Of a stretch of 64,000 nucleotides of DNA, positions 54,046 to 64,000 are shown in pieces. The notes under the pieces were generated by a model. It had not been told where the DNA came from. It saw only the letters and a list, made by a program, of their open reading frames with translations, and did not search any database. This DNA comes from Thinopyrum elongatum (taxonomy: Eukaryota; Streptophyta; Magnoliopsida; Poales; Poaceae). The position numbers were made by a program, and so were the translations under genes. The DNA is taken from the NCBI GenBank assembly GCA_011799875.1, contig CM022299.1, positions 32,019,996 to 32,083,995 of the forward strand. Direction: 5' to 3'. The first letter of the stretch is position 1; each line of letters begins with the position of its first letter.

Positions 54046-55734
54046 TGTTGAGGAACGTTGCATGGAAAACAAAAAAATTCTACGCACACACAAGATCTAT
54101 CCATGGAGATGCATAGCTACGAGAGGGGGAGAGCATCTACATACTCTTGTAAATCGCTAAGCAGAAGCGTTTATCAACGCGGTTGATGTAGTCGTACACC
54201 TTCATGATCCGTCCCGATCAAGTACCAAATGTACGAAACCTCTGCGTTCAGCACACGTTCAGCTCGATGACGTCCTCGTCTTCTTGATCCAGCAAGAGGG
54301 GCGAAGTAGTAGATAAGTTCCGGCAGCACGACGGTGTGGTGACGGTGGTGGTGAACTTGAGGGAGGAGATTAGAACCACACTGGGATTCTAATTATGAGG
54401 ATTAGAGGTAGCTAGGGCTAGCTTTAATTAGTCAATTAGGACCAATTAGAGGAGGCTCCAAATCTTGTGTTCTAGGGGCTAGCCCTGCTCCTCTATTTAT
54501 ATGTTGAGCCATGGGGTTGTTACTTGGGGAGAGCCCCCCCCCCCCCAAAGCCGGTTTTTAACGCAAAGAAAAGTCCTTCTCGGACTCCAGGGCCAAACGC
54601 CATGGTTCCTAGCGTTTACGTAAACGCCACGGACTACAGCGTGTGGCCCAGGGGGTAGACGCCGGGAACCTTGGCGTCTAGCCCCTGCCCTTCGAGAAAA
54701 CCCCTTTGTGCACTATCTTAAGGCCTCGTGGGCCTTACCCCTTGGCCCAACCATATTATCCTATATATCAATTTTTACCTCAGGACCATTCTGGAGCTTC
54801 CAGTCATGTCCATGATCTCATCCGGGACTCCGAACAACATTCGATCACCAACATACATAACTCATATAATACTATATCGTCAACGAGTGTTAAGCGTGCG
54901 GACCCTGCGGGTTCGAGAATGATGTAGACATGATCGAGACGCTTCTCCGATCAATAACCAATAGCGGGACCTGGATGCCCATGTTGGTTCCTACATATTC
55001 TATGAAGATCTTTATCGGTCGAACCTTTATGACAACATATGTAGTTCCCTTTGTCCGTCAGTATGTTACTTGCCCGAGATTCGATCGTCGGTATCTCCAT
55101 ACCTAGATCAATCTCATAACTGGCAAGTGTCTTTACTCATTCTGTAATACATCATCTTATAACTAACTCCTTAGTCACTTTGCTTGCAAGATTATTGTCA
55201 TGTTGTATTACCGAGAGGGCCCAGAGATACCTCTCCGTCATACGGAGTGAAAAATCCCAATCTCGATTCACTTCAACTCAACAGACACCTTCGGAGATAC
55301 CTGTAGAGCACCTTTATGATCACCCAGTTACGAAGTGACGTTTGATAGCACACAAGGTATTGCTTCGGTATCCGGGAGTTGCATGATCTCATGGTCGAAG
55401 GAACATGTATTTGACATTAAGAAAGCGGTAGCAAAAACTGAACGATCATATGCTATGCTAACGGATGGGTCTTGTCCATCACATCATTCTCCTAATGATG
55501 TGATCCCGTTATCAAATGACAACACATGTGTACGGTTAGGAAATCTTAACCATCTTTTGATCAACGACCTAGTCTAGTAGACGCTTACTAGGGACTTAGT
55601 ATTTGTTTATGTATTCACACGTGTATTTAAGTTTCCGGTCAATACAATTCTAGCATGAATAATAAACATTTATCATGAATAAGGAAATATGATAATAATC
55701 AATTTATTATTGCCTCTAGGGCATATTTCCAGCA
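54046..55734 (-). repeat. 5' LTR of copia element 2 (1689 bp)
   Basis: Starts TGTTGAGGAACG, ends CATATTTCCAGCA, followed by the TSD GGTTT. It contains a C run at about 54536-54546 not present in the 3' LTR. Confidence 0.95.
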
Positions 55735-56220
55735 GGTTTTTGGGAAGCACTATGTGTGACTGCCCAAGTTTGTCACCACAGGCCGTCTTCAATCCAAGAA
55801 GGTTGGTGTCACGTACCGACGTCTCCAATGTCGTCTGCTTCGACTAGTCTTCACCAACGTAGTTGTCAACAACATCGCTTCTGCAACAAGCACAACTACT
55901 TCATCTAGAAACGAACAGTATGTGCGTCGTGATTTGATCATCTCTAATTATGGTTGCTATTGCATGTGCGATGATGATGTTTTGTTCATCTAGTATGCTA
56001 GAGCTATGCATGCTAATAATTATTTTAGTCATGAATTATTTATAGAAATTAATCACGAAATTGTATAATTTCTTTACAATTCAAAAACCCAATATTAGGC
56101 TTTCTGAGTTATTAGCGGTTAGATTCCCTGATGCACTGATACCGGATAAGTTTATCGATGTGCACTTCAAGAGGTGACAAGTGAAGCCCACCCTCTAGCT
56201 TACTGTTCTGACATCAAGGT
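55735..56220 (+). pseudogene. Remnant of a plus-strand copia: leader and gag start
   Basis: After the leader (GGTTTTTGGGAAGCAC... CATCTAGTATGCTAGAGC) a plus-strand frame at about 56132-56215 reads VRFPDALIPDKFIDVHFKR, a stop (TGA), QVKPTL, a stop (TAG), LTVL. This matches the gag start of grass Ty1-copia elements, where the stops replace Trp codons (KRWQVK and LWLT). Both are G to A changes. The rest of the element was not found. Copia element 2 is inserted in its leader. Confidence 0.6.
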
Positions 56221-57069
56221 GAAGGATGACCGAGCAGGCGGCATGGAGGTGCACTTTTGGCTTTGATAAGAGTCACCTGCTCCACTTGGTTAGCCTCAAT
56301 GCAACCTTGTTAGGTGGATTTTATTGACTCAAAATGAAACATCAAGAGGATACACACATAATGAGTACACACCCGACCTCTGCATAGTTAGGATGCACAT
56401 AGCCAACACCGACGCACGCACACTAAAAAATACACCTACAAATAGCAAAGCCATATAAGACCAAAGCTATGTGTAAGCGAGAAAAAACTATTAAAACCCA
56501 AAGCAATCAGATCCGCGATTGACAAACTATATCAATGATCATGTCCGCAGCAATGATCTCATGACATCACACGGACGATGAGGTTCTTCAACAACTACGC
56601 CTTTAGAACGAGGGCGATGCAATCGTCACCGGATCCAAGCACCGAAGGCCAGTATCTGGATTTCAACTTGAAAAACAAATCTGAGAATATCTGAGCAATG
56701 CCTTCAACAAAATAAAGATATAAAAACGTCATCATTGCCAGGTATAACCAACGGGTAAGACCTAGTCTTTCACCCCAGATCTCGAAACCGGGTGCTCGAG
56801 TAGCACCACCATCGATGTCCTTTATGTGTTGTTGCCACCACTTTTCCACGATCCCAACAGCTACATGTGGACCGCCACCGCTGCACAACCATTCCTCTGC
56901 ATTAAGTCATTATTCATAGTTTGCAATACCCCGCCGAAGTCAACCATCGGGTCTGAAGAGAGGAACCCTCGCAAAGACTCTTCGATAGCCACCACAGTTC
57001 GCAGTGAGTCCACCGCTGCAGGCGTGAGTGGTCGCCAAAGTGGAGGTTCACATCCGACGCCGTGTCGTT
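56221..57069. other. Repeat-like sequence, no gene supported
   Basis: The stretch starting TTTTATTGACTCAAAATGAAAC at about 56311 resembles a repeated cereal sequence of unknown class that precedes GC-rich frames. No domain was recognised on either strand. Confidence 0.35.
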
Positions 57070-57380
57070 TCGTACGACCACATGGACTAGCACCGATGGA
57101 GGAGCCACACACCAGCGTAGCCGTGTGAATTTGGACGGGACTGGTTCGAGATCACTGCATTGATCTTCGAACGCTCGCCCCGGCGACCTTTGGCTGGACC
57201 CGCCAGATTGGGAAGGACGGCGGTGGCTATCTCGCAGCAGCAAGTGCGGACAGCCACGAGCCCACGACCCCCAGGGGAAGCCCGGGAATTTACCGGCAGC
57301 ACAAGGGTGTCCCGCAGCCACCGGCGACCACACATATGCTTTGCTCCGGCGTCTTTGACCAGCGGCAGAGAGGGAGTCGA
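57070..57380. repeat. Tandem duplicate R2, copy a
   Basis: Matches 57855-58105 and 58500-58525: GGAGCCACACACCAGCGTAG, GAACGCTCGCCCCGGCGACC-like, AGATTGGGAAGGACGGCGGT, CACGAGCCCACGACCCCC. Same orientation. Confidence 0.8.
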
Positions 57381-57479
57381 GCTTTGGATGTTTTTGGTGC
57401 GCATCGGACACATCACTGTAAGCGTAGAGCTTACAACATTCCAAAAGACTAGTATGAAGTGAGTGTGGCACTCTCCCTT

Positions 57480-57850
57480 ATAAGGTGCTCCTAACTTTCT
57501 CCCTTAATCGAGGTGGGACTAAAGTAACTGGCTGCACAATGCTCAGGTTTCTGACATTGGGTGTGAGGTCGAGATACATCACAAGGTACGCAGCAGAACG
57601 TACAACAGCAAGCGTTCCCTCGAAGAAAAGGAAAAAAGAACGTACAACAACGCATGGCACATACCGTCTCGTACCCACTAGTGGGATGCGGTGGCCCACG
57701 CCGTTGTCTTCGTGGGCGCCTTCTGGTTCCGGCCGCCGCGACGCAATGGAGGCCATGGCGATGCGTGGTGTGGCGCCGTGGGGAGGCAGAGATAAGGTTC
57801 CCGATGAGAAGCAGATATCGCGGGGATCCTGCGGTGCGGGTGTGGCTTGT
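57480..57850. repeat. R1 copy b (57680-57850) plus unique sequence
   Basis: 57690-57850 matches 63670-63830 closely (CGTGGGCGCCTTCTGG, GATAAGGTTCCCGATGAGA, CAGATATCGCGGGGATCCTG, CGGTGCGGGTGTGGCT). It is then joined to R2 copy b. The first 200 bases are unmatched. No gene is supported. Confidence 0.75.
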
Positions 57851-57854
57851 GGAG

Positions 57855-58525
57855 TAGCATCGACGGAGGAGCCACACACCAGCGTAGCCGCGTGGATCTG
57901 GACGGGGCTAGTCCGAGATCACTCGATCGATCTTCCAACGCTCGCCCCGGCGACCTTCGGCTGGACCCGTCAGATTGGGAAGGACGGCGGTGGCTACCTC
58001 CCAGCGGTAGGTGCGGACAACCACGAGCCCACGACCCCCGGGGCCATAATCCCTTGTCCACATGAGATCCAGTAGCGTGGAAGCCCGGGAGTTTACCGGT
58101 GGCGCGAGGGAGCCATGGATCGGATCTGACGAGGGGTAGTCGCAGGGGTCACCGAGGAGAGGAGCAGCGAAGGAGAGAGATGTCCCACCGCCACCGGCAA
58201 CCACGCAGGGCTTTGCCCCGGTGTTGACGTATAAATATATTGCCTAGTCTCTTACATCAGATCGGTCTTTTGGTTGCATTGGCTAGAGAATGCACTTCTA
58301 CATGGTATCAGAGGCAAGAGGTCTTAAGTTCAAGACCCGGCTGGCGCAATTAAATTGCAGCCCACTTTCGTTCCACGTTTAGGCCAGAGAGAGTCACACG
58401 TGAGGGGGAGTGTTGATGTATAAATGTATTGCCTAGTCTCTTTCATCAGATCGATCTTTTGGTTGCATTGGCTAGAGCATGCACTTCTACACCCGGCATC
58501 TTTGACCAGCGACAACGAGGGAGAG
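57855..58525. repeat. Tandem duplicate R2, copy b, interrupted by SMART element
   Basis: Same blocks as copy a. The shared stretch GCTTTGCCCCGG|CATCTTTGACCAGCG is split at CCCGG by the 270-bp LTR element, which copy a (GCTTTGCTCCGGCGTCTTTG) lacks. Copy a therefore serves as a pre-insertion site. Confidence 0.8.
58222..58491 (+). mobile_element. SMART/TRIM-type miniature LTR retrotransposon (270 bp)
   Basis: Two direct LTRs of 81 bp (58222-58302 and 58411-58491) start TGTTGA(C/T)GTATAAAT and end GCACTTCTACA, differing at about 5 sites. Right after the first LTR is TGGTATCAGAGGC (58303-58315), the Met-tRNA primer-binding core. Right before the second is GAGGGGGAG (58402-58410), a polypurine tract. 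The flanks carry a perfect 5-bp duplication CCCGG (58217-58221 and 58492-58496). It has no coding capacity, so it depends on enzymes of other elements. It matches the description of grass SMART elements (about 292 bp in rice). Confidence 0.95.
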
Positions 58526-58979
58526 TCGCCGATGAGAGGACTGTTGCGGCAGCGACGCTCGTGCCTCCCGAGTCGCCCTAAACGAGCGACATAGGTATCA
58601 GTTTCATGTGTTGGGGATCTGTGCAGGGCAATGGTTAGATAGGGGGGATGAGGGAGCATGCATGACATGTGTGTGGAAGTGAAGGTCCGATTCGTCATTG
58701 CAAAAAATAGAGTCGAGCTTTGCAGGCTTCGATTGACGTTTCTTTTATTCTTGCCTCTCTCTCTCTTTGTATGATCGGAACGCCATTTGTAAGATTGCAA
58801 GCAACAGGAGCTGGACCTAATTTGGGAACGAGATCCTCTGACTTAGGAAGTTCTACTGCCGAGGGACGTAGTACGCGCTGCACCGTCCATCAACCATCCA
58901 ACGATACTCGCAGAAACTACAGCATGCGCCAGCTTTTCACTCGGGCGGAAACAGAAATAAGCGGCCCATCGGCCCAGCC

Positions 58980-59320
58980 GCACGACCAGCGCTGCGGCTC
59001 GTCCACGCCGGCGGCGACGGCCGCGGCGAGCGCGTCGCCCCCGCGCCCGCCGCACGAGAAGGACTTGCAGCGGCGAAGGTCCGGCGGGGCAGCGCCAGAG
59101 CTCGATGGCGCCGCGCCGCCTCCGGCGAAAGGCCTGGAGAAGAGGGAGCGGATGGCGGAGGTGGACTTCCGGCCCGGTGCGGCGGCCACGGCGGCGGAGG
59201 CCTCGAGGCCGGCGAGGCGCTCGTGGAGGCAGGCGGTGCAGAAGCCGGTGAAGGTCTCCTCCGGGTGCAGGTCGCAGCTCGTCGACACGGACCGCCGCGG
59301 CGGCGGCGGCGGTGGCTCCG
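58980..59320 (-). pseudogene. Captured OCTOPUS-like (DUF740/UPF0503) N-terminal fragment
   Basis: A minus-strand frame (open from 59429) reads RRSVSTSCDLHPEETFTGFC, then TACLHERLAGLE, IRSLFSRPF, DLRRCKSFSCGGRG and ends near VDEPQRWSC. This is the N-terminal signature of OCTOPUS-like proteins: SC(D)xHPEExFTGFCxxCLxERL, then the ELRR(C/T)KSFS block, then EPQRKSC. In Arabidopsis OPS is a polar plasma-membrane protein in phloem precursor cells. The frame is open but covers only the first roughly 110 residues of a much longer protein. It then runs into non-homologous sequence next to the TIR. The position between TIR and transposase 3' end is as expected for transduplication. The source gene is elsewhere. 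Confidence 0.75.
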
Positions 59321-59429
59321 CGTACAGGGTGCGACGCCCCCGGTTCCGTCGAGACCGTTGAGCCGCGGACCAAGCATCGTTGATGCCGCTGATTCTTCTC
59401 AGAGGATTCCCCTGCTGCTTGCCTCGCAT

Positions 59430-60446
59430 TGCATTGGTTTGCTGCTTGCTTTGCCTTGGTGTACAGATGTCTTCAGTTTCAGTTGTGCAGAAACTGCAAT
59501 TTTAGTTGTGCAAACAGCAGAGAAGCGGCACCAACAGAGAAGCAGCAACAGCAGGAGAAATGCCAAACTGAGCTTGTAACTGATGTGAATTGAATGTACA
59601 CTTCAGTGAATAATGTGACTGAGTGTTGTATCCAGATTGTAATCATGTAATTTGAGAGTGGAGTTGAGTGAATTTGAGTGTCATTATTGTTACAAAATAT
59701 TGAATGTGAATCACTAAAGTTCTTTGTACTGTAACTATTGTACTGTTGTGATCTAAGATTGTCAATTTGAGAGCATAATATTGGTGTTGTTAATTAAAGA
59801 GGATAGCATATGTTGACAATTTGAGAGCATGTCCTTCCGGGAATACAATGACTTGCAAGTCATAATGCTTGCTTTGGCTGCCGAATGTACAGTGAGCATG
59901 CATAGAGAACTTGTAGGTGCATTGAACAAAAGAGATCCCAACCCAGGGAGTTGAACAAAAGACAACTTGCAGGTGCAAAAGGGATTGAGCAACTAGAACC
60001 AAGAACTGAACTAGAACCTAGAACTGAACTCAATGTCAAGTGTTGCCCAGAACTGAACTTGCCCACCAATGCTTGTTTGCCCTCTCATTCATTTGCCCAA
60101 AAACAACAGTACTTCACCATGACCCAGTGAAAAGATCATCTGTAATTGGCTCCTGAAAATTAAATAAATAAGAATACCGTATGAGCAAGATTTTGCCATC
60201 TCTAGTTGGACCATTCTAGATTTTTAAACTACATGAGCAAGATTATACCATCAACAACTGAGTGAAGCTAAGGTTGGTCTTGCAACCTTCAGGCACCTCC
60301 GCATTATCCCTATAAACTCTATCATTTGCAACTTGTGCACCACCACCACCTGCCACTTCCCCCACCTCTTGTATCTTGTTGTGAAAGAAAATTGGAGGCT
60401 GTGAGAATTAATGGACATAATGATAACACCGAAAGCACTGTATTGT
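59430..60446. other. 3' non-coding part of the MULE, no gene seen
   Basis: AT-rich sequence between the captured fragment and the transposase end, with direct repeats of AATTTGAGAG(C/T) (59650, 59764, 59818) and GAACTGAACT (60005-60060). No domain. Confidence 0.5.
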
Positions 60447-62698
60447 TTAGCAACATACCTCTTCACCCAACTGTGATGTAGCTCTGCTTTCTCTCCTTTT
60501 CCTAGCCTTGTGCTTCTTATCGAGCCAATTTTTTTTTCGTTTTGAACTCGTTGTTTGGACCTCCTTTTTCTTTAGATGTGCATTAGTCAACAAGTCATTT
60601 GGTGGGCTAGCATCTGTCGGAATTGTACATGGATACCCGGATGTGCTTGCACATGTATTAAGTTTTTCTTCAATTTGCTTACCAAGGATGTCAAGTGTGT
60701 TGTCTACTAACACGACAGATTCCCGAAAGTAGGTTGCTCGATCTGCCAAATTATGAAATTTGTGGGACATATACTTGTAGCTAAGCATGGCATCCATATT
60801 CGGATTTAAGATGATATTTCTTCCTTCCTTGTCTTGTACAGTTCCACTTCGTGCTTCCTTTGTCCAGCGCTTTAACACATAATGTGGCGGTAGTGACTTG
60901 ATATTCATCAAATCGAGAACTTTAAGAGCATGGCCACACAATATCCCAATTCTATCAAATTGCCGGCAGCCACACACAACTGTTTGCTTCAAAGGTTCAC
61001 TGATAACTTTATACTCCTCCTCAAAGATACAATCTCCTACTAGATATTCATTACAACCATCTAATGCCTTGGTGCAAGCTGACAAGGATATTTCATACTC
61101 ACCTTGAAAAGCTTCAAAAATACCAGGTGTATATAACTTGCTAGCTTGCACCAACATAGGTGGTCATCTCCTCATAAATATTCTAGGCAACTTTTTCCTT
61201 GATTCAAATTCTGAATTCAGTTCATTGTTCCTTTTCCCTTGCACCACCCTTTCAAAATGCTTAAAGAACCGGATGATATCAAAATCAGATTTGAAATGGA
61301 TTTTCAAGTCATTATTTAAACTCTCACTCAATTGTGTACTTCTCATTCCTAATGTGAAGACATCCTTCATATAACATTCAGCCCATTTTTCCTTTAACTT
61401 ATATATACTATCCAACCAAGTTTGCTTGCTCATCTTTTTCCTTATGAGGTCAAACTTTTGTTCAAATTCTGCCATGTCTTCATACTCAAACATGCACGCG
61501 CTAAAATCTGATAGAATACTTGTTTCTTCATTCTCCTCTTTTTCCTTCTCTTCATTCTCTTCTTTTTCCTTCTCTTCATTCATCTCTTGCTTCTTCTGTT
61601 TTTTCTTCCCTTTTTCTTCTCTTTTTTCTTCTCTTTTTTCTTCTCCCCATTTTTCTCTTCATCATTCTCTTCATGTAGATGTTTGACAGCATTCTGCATA
61701 ATGTGAAAGGTGCATAAACCATGTCGTGCTTCTGGAAACACGTCCTCAACTGCATTTCCCATTGCAGTATCTTGATCTATATAGAATGTCCTTGGCCCCT
61801 TTCCTTTATGGGTTGTTAGAAAAGCCTCAAACAACCACTTAAAGGATGCAAATGTTTCATCATACATGAGAGCAGCACCAAAAACTACAGTTTCCCTAAA
61901 GTGATTGAATCCGACAAAGAAACCAAAGGGCCTACTCTCCTTGTTTGTTCCAAAAGTAGTGTCAAAACTAACAACATCACCAAAATGTGCATAGTCCATG
62001 ATCATTCTAGCATCAGCCCAGAATATGGTCGCTATTTGTTCTTCACAGTCCATTTGCAATGCATATTGAAATGATGGGTTTTCAGCAATTTTGTCTTGAA
62101 AATACTTAAGCATGCTACCCGCTTGGCTTTAGGCCATTTCTCGTTGGCGCTTGGTCCGCAAATGGTTCTTGTGATCATGGAGGGTATAACTAAGATTGAG
62201 TGGTCCATCAACTTGGCGACTAGCCAACTCATGTGCAGCTTTTGGCCCAATTCCTGCATCATCTGCTGTTGCAATTTCAAAAGCTTGTAACTCTGAAATT
62301 TTTCTATGTGACACCATTAAGTGTAAGGTTTCTGCTAGGTGTAGTGTGTGGTTGTGTTCCAAAACCAGCTCCGACGCTTTGAGATTTCCCTTCTTCCGGT
62401 CCATTTTAAGCTTCATGTGCACTTCACAATTGGTTCTAGTTTCAGCTCGAGGGCACTTTGTCAAATGATCCCTTTTGTCTTGTGCTCGCTAATCCTCATT
62501 TGCACAAAAAAATCTACATGATGTGACCTTGCCATCTGTTGGCCTTTTGTTTGTGTACCTTTTTCTGGCCTCAAATCCTTTTTGTCCACTGTAGGTAAGC
62601 CAAAATGCCCAAGCCTCATTTGAATCTCTGAATTCCATGCCAACATGAGGTACCAAACTAGGCAATACAACTCTGTAATGTAAACATAACATGAACAT
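60447..62698 (-). pseudogene. FAR1/FHY3-type MULE transposase
   Basis: In order on the minus strand: a FAR1 DNA-binding domain (EFRDSNEAWAFWLTYSGQKG, CRFFCANED, CEVHMKLKMDRKKGN, LEHNHTLH; 62660-62340), the MULE DDE domain (DVVSFDTTFGTNKESRPFGF near 61965, FYIDQDTAMGNAV near 61780), a SWIM zinc finger (CGCRQFDRIGILCGHALKVL near 60974-60930) and a basic C-terminus. Defects: in-frame TAG after CANED, in-frame TAA after KRQREMA, a frame change in a purine-rich Glu/Lys repeat (61530-61665), and an in-frame TGA after FMRR. The family binds TIRs and moves MULEs; domesticated members are light-signalling factors. This copy is dead but complete in layout. Confidence 0.9.
61530..61665. repeat. Purine-rich (GAA/GAAGAG)-type microsatellite inside the transposase
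   Basis: On the minus strand AAGAAGAAAAGAG and GAAGAGAAGGAAAAAGA units encode EKEENEEKEKEEN and EKKKEKKKEKKKG. The usual FAR1 sequence between the HIMQNAVKHL and SDFSACM segments is short, so this is an expansion, and it carries the frameshift. Confidence 0.75.
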
Positions 62699-63439
62699 TA
62701 GACTTGTAGAAGTGCATAGAAAATATTGGGACTAATACCATTGGAAAAAGATTATTACAAGAGAATAAGCAAGCAGTAGTGGTAATTGGGACCAACAGGG
62801 ATTAGGTGCTAAGGAAATTCTACAAAACACAGAACATAGTAATGAGTCATAAGTATTACTCCATGCCTTGGAAATAAATCACAAGACAGGACAACAATGT
62901 ATCTCTTGAATCTACAGATTTCACTACTATGCAGGGAATCATTCCAGATTTCACACTGTATCGAACTTCAGGAGGACAAGAAAAAAACTAGGAAAATTTA
63001 CTTATTGGAATTAGAATCATGGTGTGCTGTGTTAGCCTCGTCTTCCACCTCAGTTGCTTCTTCCATCAGAAAAAGGGGTGGCTGATCAGAGTTCAGCAGG
63101 CTGCTCTTCCATGAGAAAAAGGGAAATTGATCAAGTTCTAAAATAATCGGATGGTGGAACATCGATCAATTTTATTCATGTGTTAGGCGTCGAGAGAAAG
63201 GACTGTGGAGGCTTACCTGAGATTGGCGAGCAGAGCAGCAGTCCCTGCCGGGCGCCAGCGATCTCATTCCAGTGAACTTTGCCGCCGTTTCTGTAATCCT
63301 CGCGCCTTTTTCTGTGGCCTCCCGCGCCCTTTTCCCCTCGCTTTCCCTCGCTTGTGTCGCGTTGGGCCGCATGGGCCGGTAGTTTTGCTGGCGAACTGAG
63401 CGACAGAGCCCGTTCTACGTTCCTGCCATCGGATGGCGG
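62699..63439. other. 5' region of the MULE
   Basis: Upstream of the transposase, with AT-rich stretch 62700-62990 (possible intron) and a GC-rich promoter-like part 63210-63440. No further domain was recognised. Confidence 0.45.
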
Positions 63440-63514
63440 ACGGACGGCGCAGCGCGTACTACGTCCCTCAGCAGTAGATCGATCTAAGTCAGAGGATCTC
63501 GTTCCCTAATTTGG

Positions 63515-64000
63515 TGCTGGTGCTAATTTTGATATAGTTTGACAATTGGTGTAGATACTAATGCTACGGTCGTGGTGCTAATCTAGTAACCCTGCGCCGG
63601 TGGGGAGGTCGTGTGGTGTCGAGAAATGGGAGATACACTGGTCGTCTTGATGCTCGGGGGTGCCATGCAGTAAGCAGCACTACCTTCGTGGGTGCCTTCT
63701 GGCTCCGGCCGCTGAGGCGCAGTGGAGGCCATCGCGGTGTGTGTGGTGTGGCGCGGCGGGGAGGCGGAGATAAGGTTCCCGATGAGACGCAGATATCGCG
63801 GGGATCCTGCGGTGCGGGTGTGGCTCGTCACGGTGTCACGCTCGGTTCAGCGTACGCGTGCGTGGGGATTGGACGCTAGCCGCCGACGGAAAGCCAGCGA
63901 GCCAAAGTGGAGTGGACGGACGTGCCCACGGTGGCGCCACTACCCCTCCTCCCCGGCAGGGCGTGTGTTTGGACGGGCGGTGTGGCTAATCTATTCTAGG
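63515..64000. repeat. Low-copy segment R1, copy c
   Basis: Aligns with 8235-9220 and, in its middle, with 57690-57850, same orientation in all three. Blocks: AGTTTGAC...CTAATGCTACGG, CTTCGTGGGTGCCTTCTGG, GATAAGGTTCCCGATGAGA, GGCGGTGTGGCTAATCTAT. No domain-bearing frame. Confidence 0.7.

Larger units (their letters stand above)
47349..55734 (-). mobile_element. Complete BARE/WIS/Angela-type copia element 2 (8386 bp)
   Basis: Both LTRs, PBS and PPT are present and the element is flanked by the 5-bp duplication GGTTT (47344-47348 and 55735-55739). On the minus strand the order is 5' LTR 54046-55734, PBS, leader, gag, protease, integrase, RT, reduced RNase H, PPT, 3' LTR 47349-49007. In the first 200 bases the LTRs differ at roughly one site in ten, so the insertion is old. 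Several frameshifts and stops break the ORF. Confidence 0.95.
58826..63504 (-). mobile_element. FAR1-type MULE (4679 bp) carrying a captured OCTOPUS-like fragment
   Basis: TIRs of about 65 bp (58826-58890 and 63440-63504) share GAACGAGATCCTCTGACTTA, CTACTGC(C/T)GAGGGACGTAG and TACGCGCTGC(A/G)CCGTCC. The flanks repeat CCTAATTTGG (58816-58825 and 63505-63514), a 9-10-bp duplication typical of Mutator. Inside, on the minus strand, are a FAR1/FHY3-like transposase (60447-62698, broken) and, beside the left TIR, an OCTOPUS-like coding fragment (58980-59320). Confidence 0.9.

Noticed and set aside
58843..59373. Overlapping GC-rich frames on both strands as independent genes
   Set aside because: Only the frame with SCDLHPEE...GFCTACLHERL and RRCKSFS shows a known family; the others are shadows of high GC.

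Overview
The window looks like an intergenic stretch of a large grass genome, most likely a Triticeae species (wheat, Aegilops or barley group). The clue is the copia LTRs, whose antisense strand runs from TGTTGGGGAACG to CTAGGGCATATTTCC; that is the BARE/WIS/Angela family. Plant L1 LINEs with RT-zinc-binding tails, a CACTA element with CACTACTAGGAAAA ends, PIF/Harbinger, MULE, hAT and Stowaway-type elements make up most of the rest. I see no intact host gene, no tRNA or rRNA gene and no CRISPR array. Host-derived sequence is limited to broken remnants: a MAP-kinase-kinase-like pseudogene, an F-box-like pseudogene and an OCTOPUS-like exon carried inside a transposon.

Layout. 1-6.5 kb: end of a Gypsy element, its LTR, and a Transposase_28-type gene split by a 4.1-kb solo LTR with a 5-bp target duplication. 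6.7-9.4 kb: MITE, a decayed element with an ORF tail, low-copy DNA. 9.4-15.8 kb: three LINE pieces and a foldback MULE that keeps a mudrA scrap. 15.8-26.3 kb: a minus-strand copia element holding a hAT element, which holds a Harbinger element; the copia is then fused to another copia fragment and sits within a LINE. 26.5-30.2 kb: two Harbinger elements, one with a nearly intact transposase, in a segment that recurs at 38.2-39.0 kb. 31-36 kb: PIF remnant, decayed copia LTR, F-box and MKK pseudogenes, Harbinger remnant. 36.4-38.2 kb: second foldback MULE with a Harbinger MITE inside. 39.4-45.4 kb: a LINE split by a small CACTA element, MITEs and a two-exon Harbinger-type ORF. 47.3-55.7 kb: complete minus-strand copia element with TSD GGTTT, nested in a plus-strand copia remnant. 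56.2-64 kb: duplicated low-copy DNA, a 270-bp SMART-type LTR element, and a 4.7-kb FAR1-type MULE that has captured an OCTOPUS-like gene fragment.

The points most worth a second look are: (1) the 270-bp LTR retrotransposon with 81-bp LTRs, PBS, PPT and perfect TSD; (2) the FAR1-MULE that carries an OCTOPUS-like N-terminal fragment beside its TIR; (3) a 1.16-kb CACTA element whose core reads as an open 99-residue two-exon ORF; (4) several non-autonomous Harbinger elements that carry small acidic ORFs with SUMO-related motifs. All family names were assigned by eye from motifs; no database search was run.
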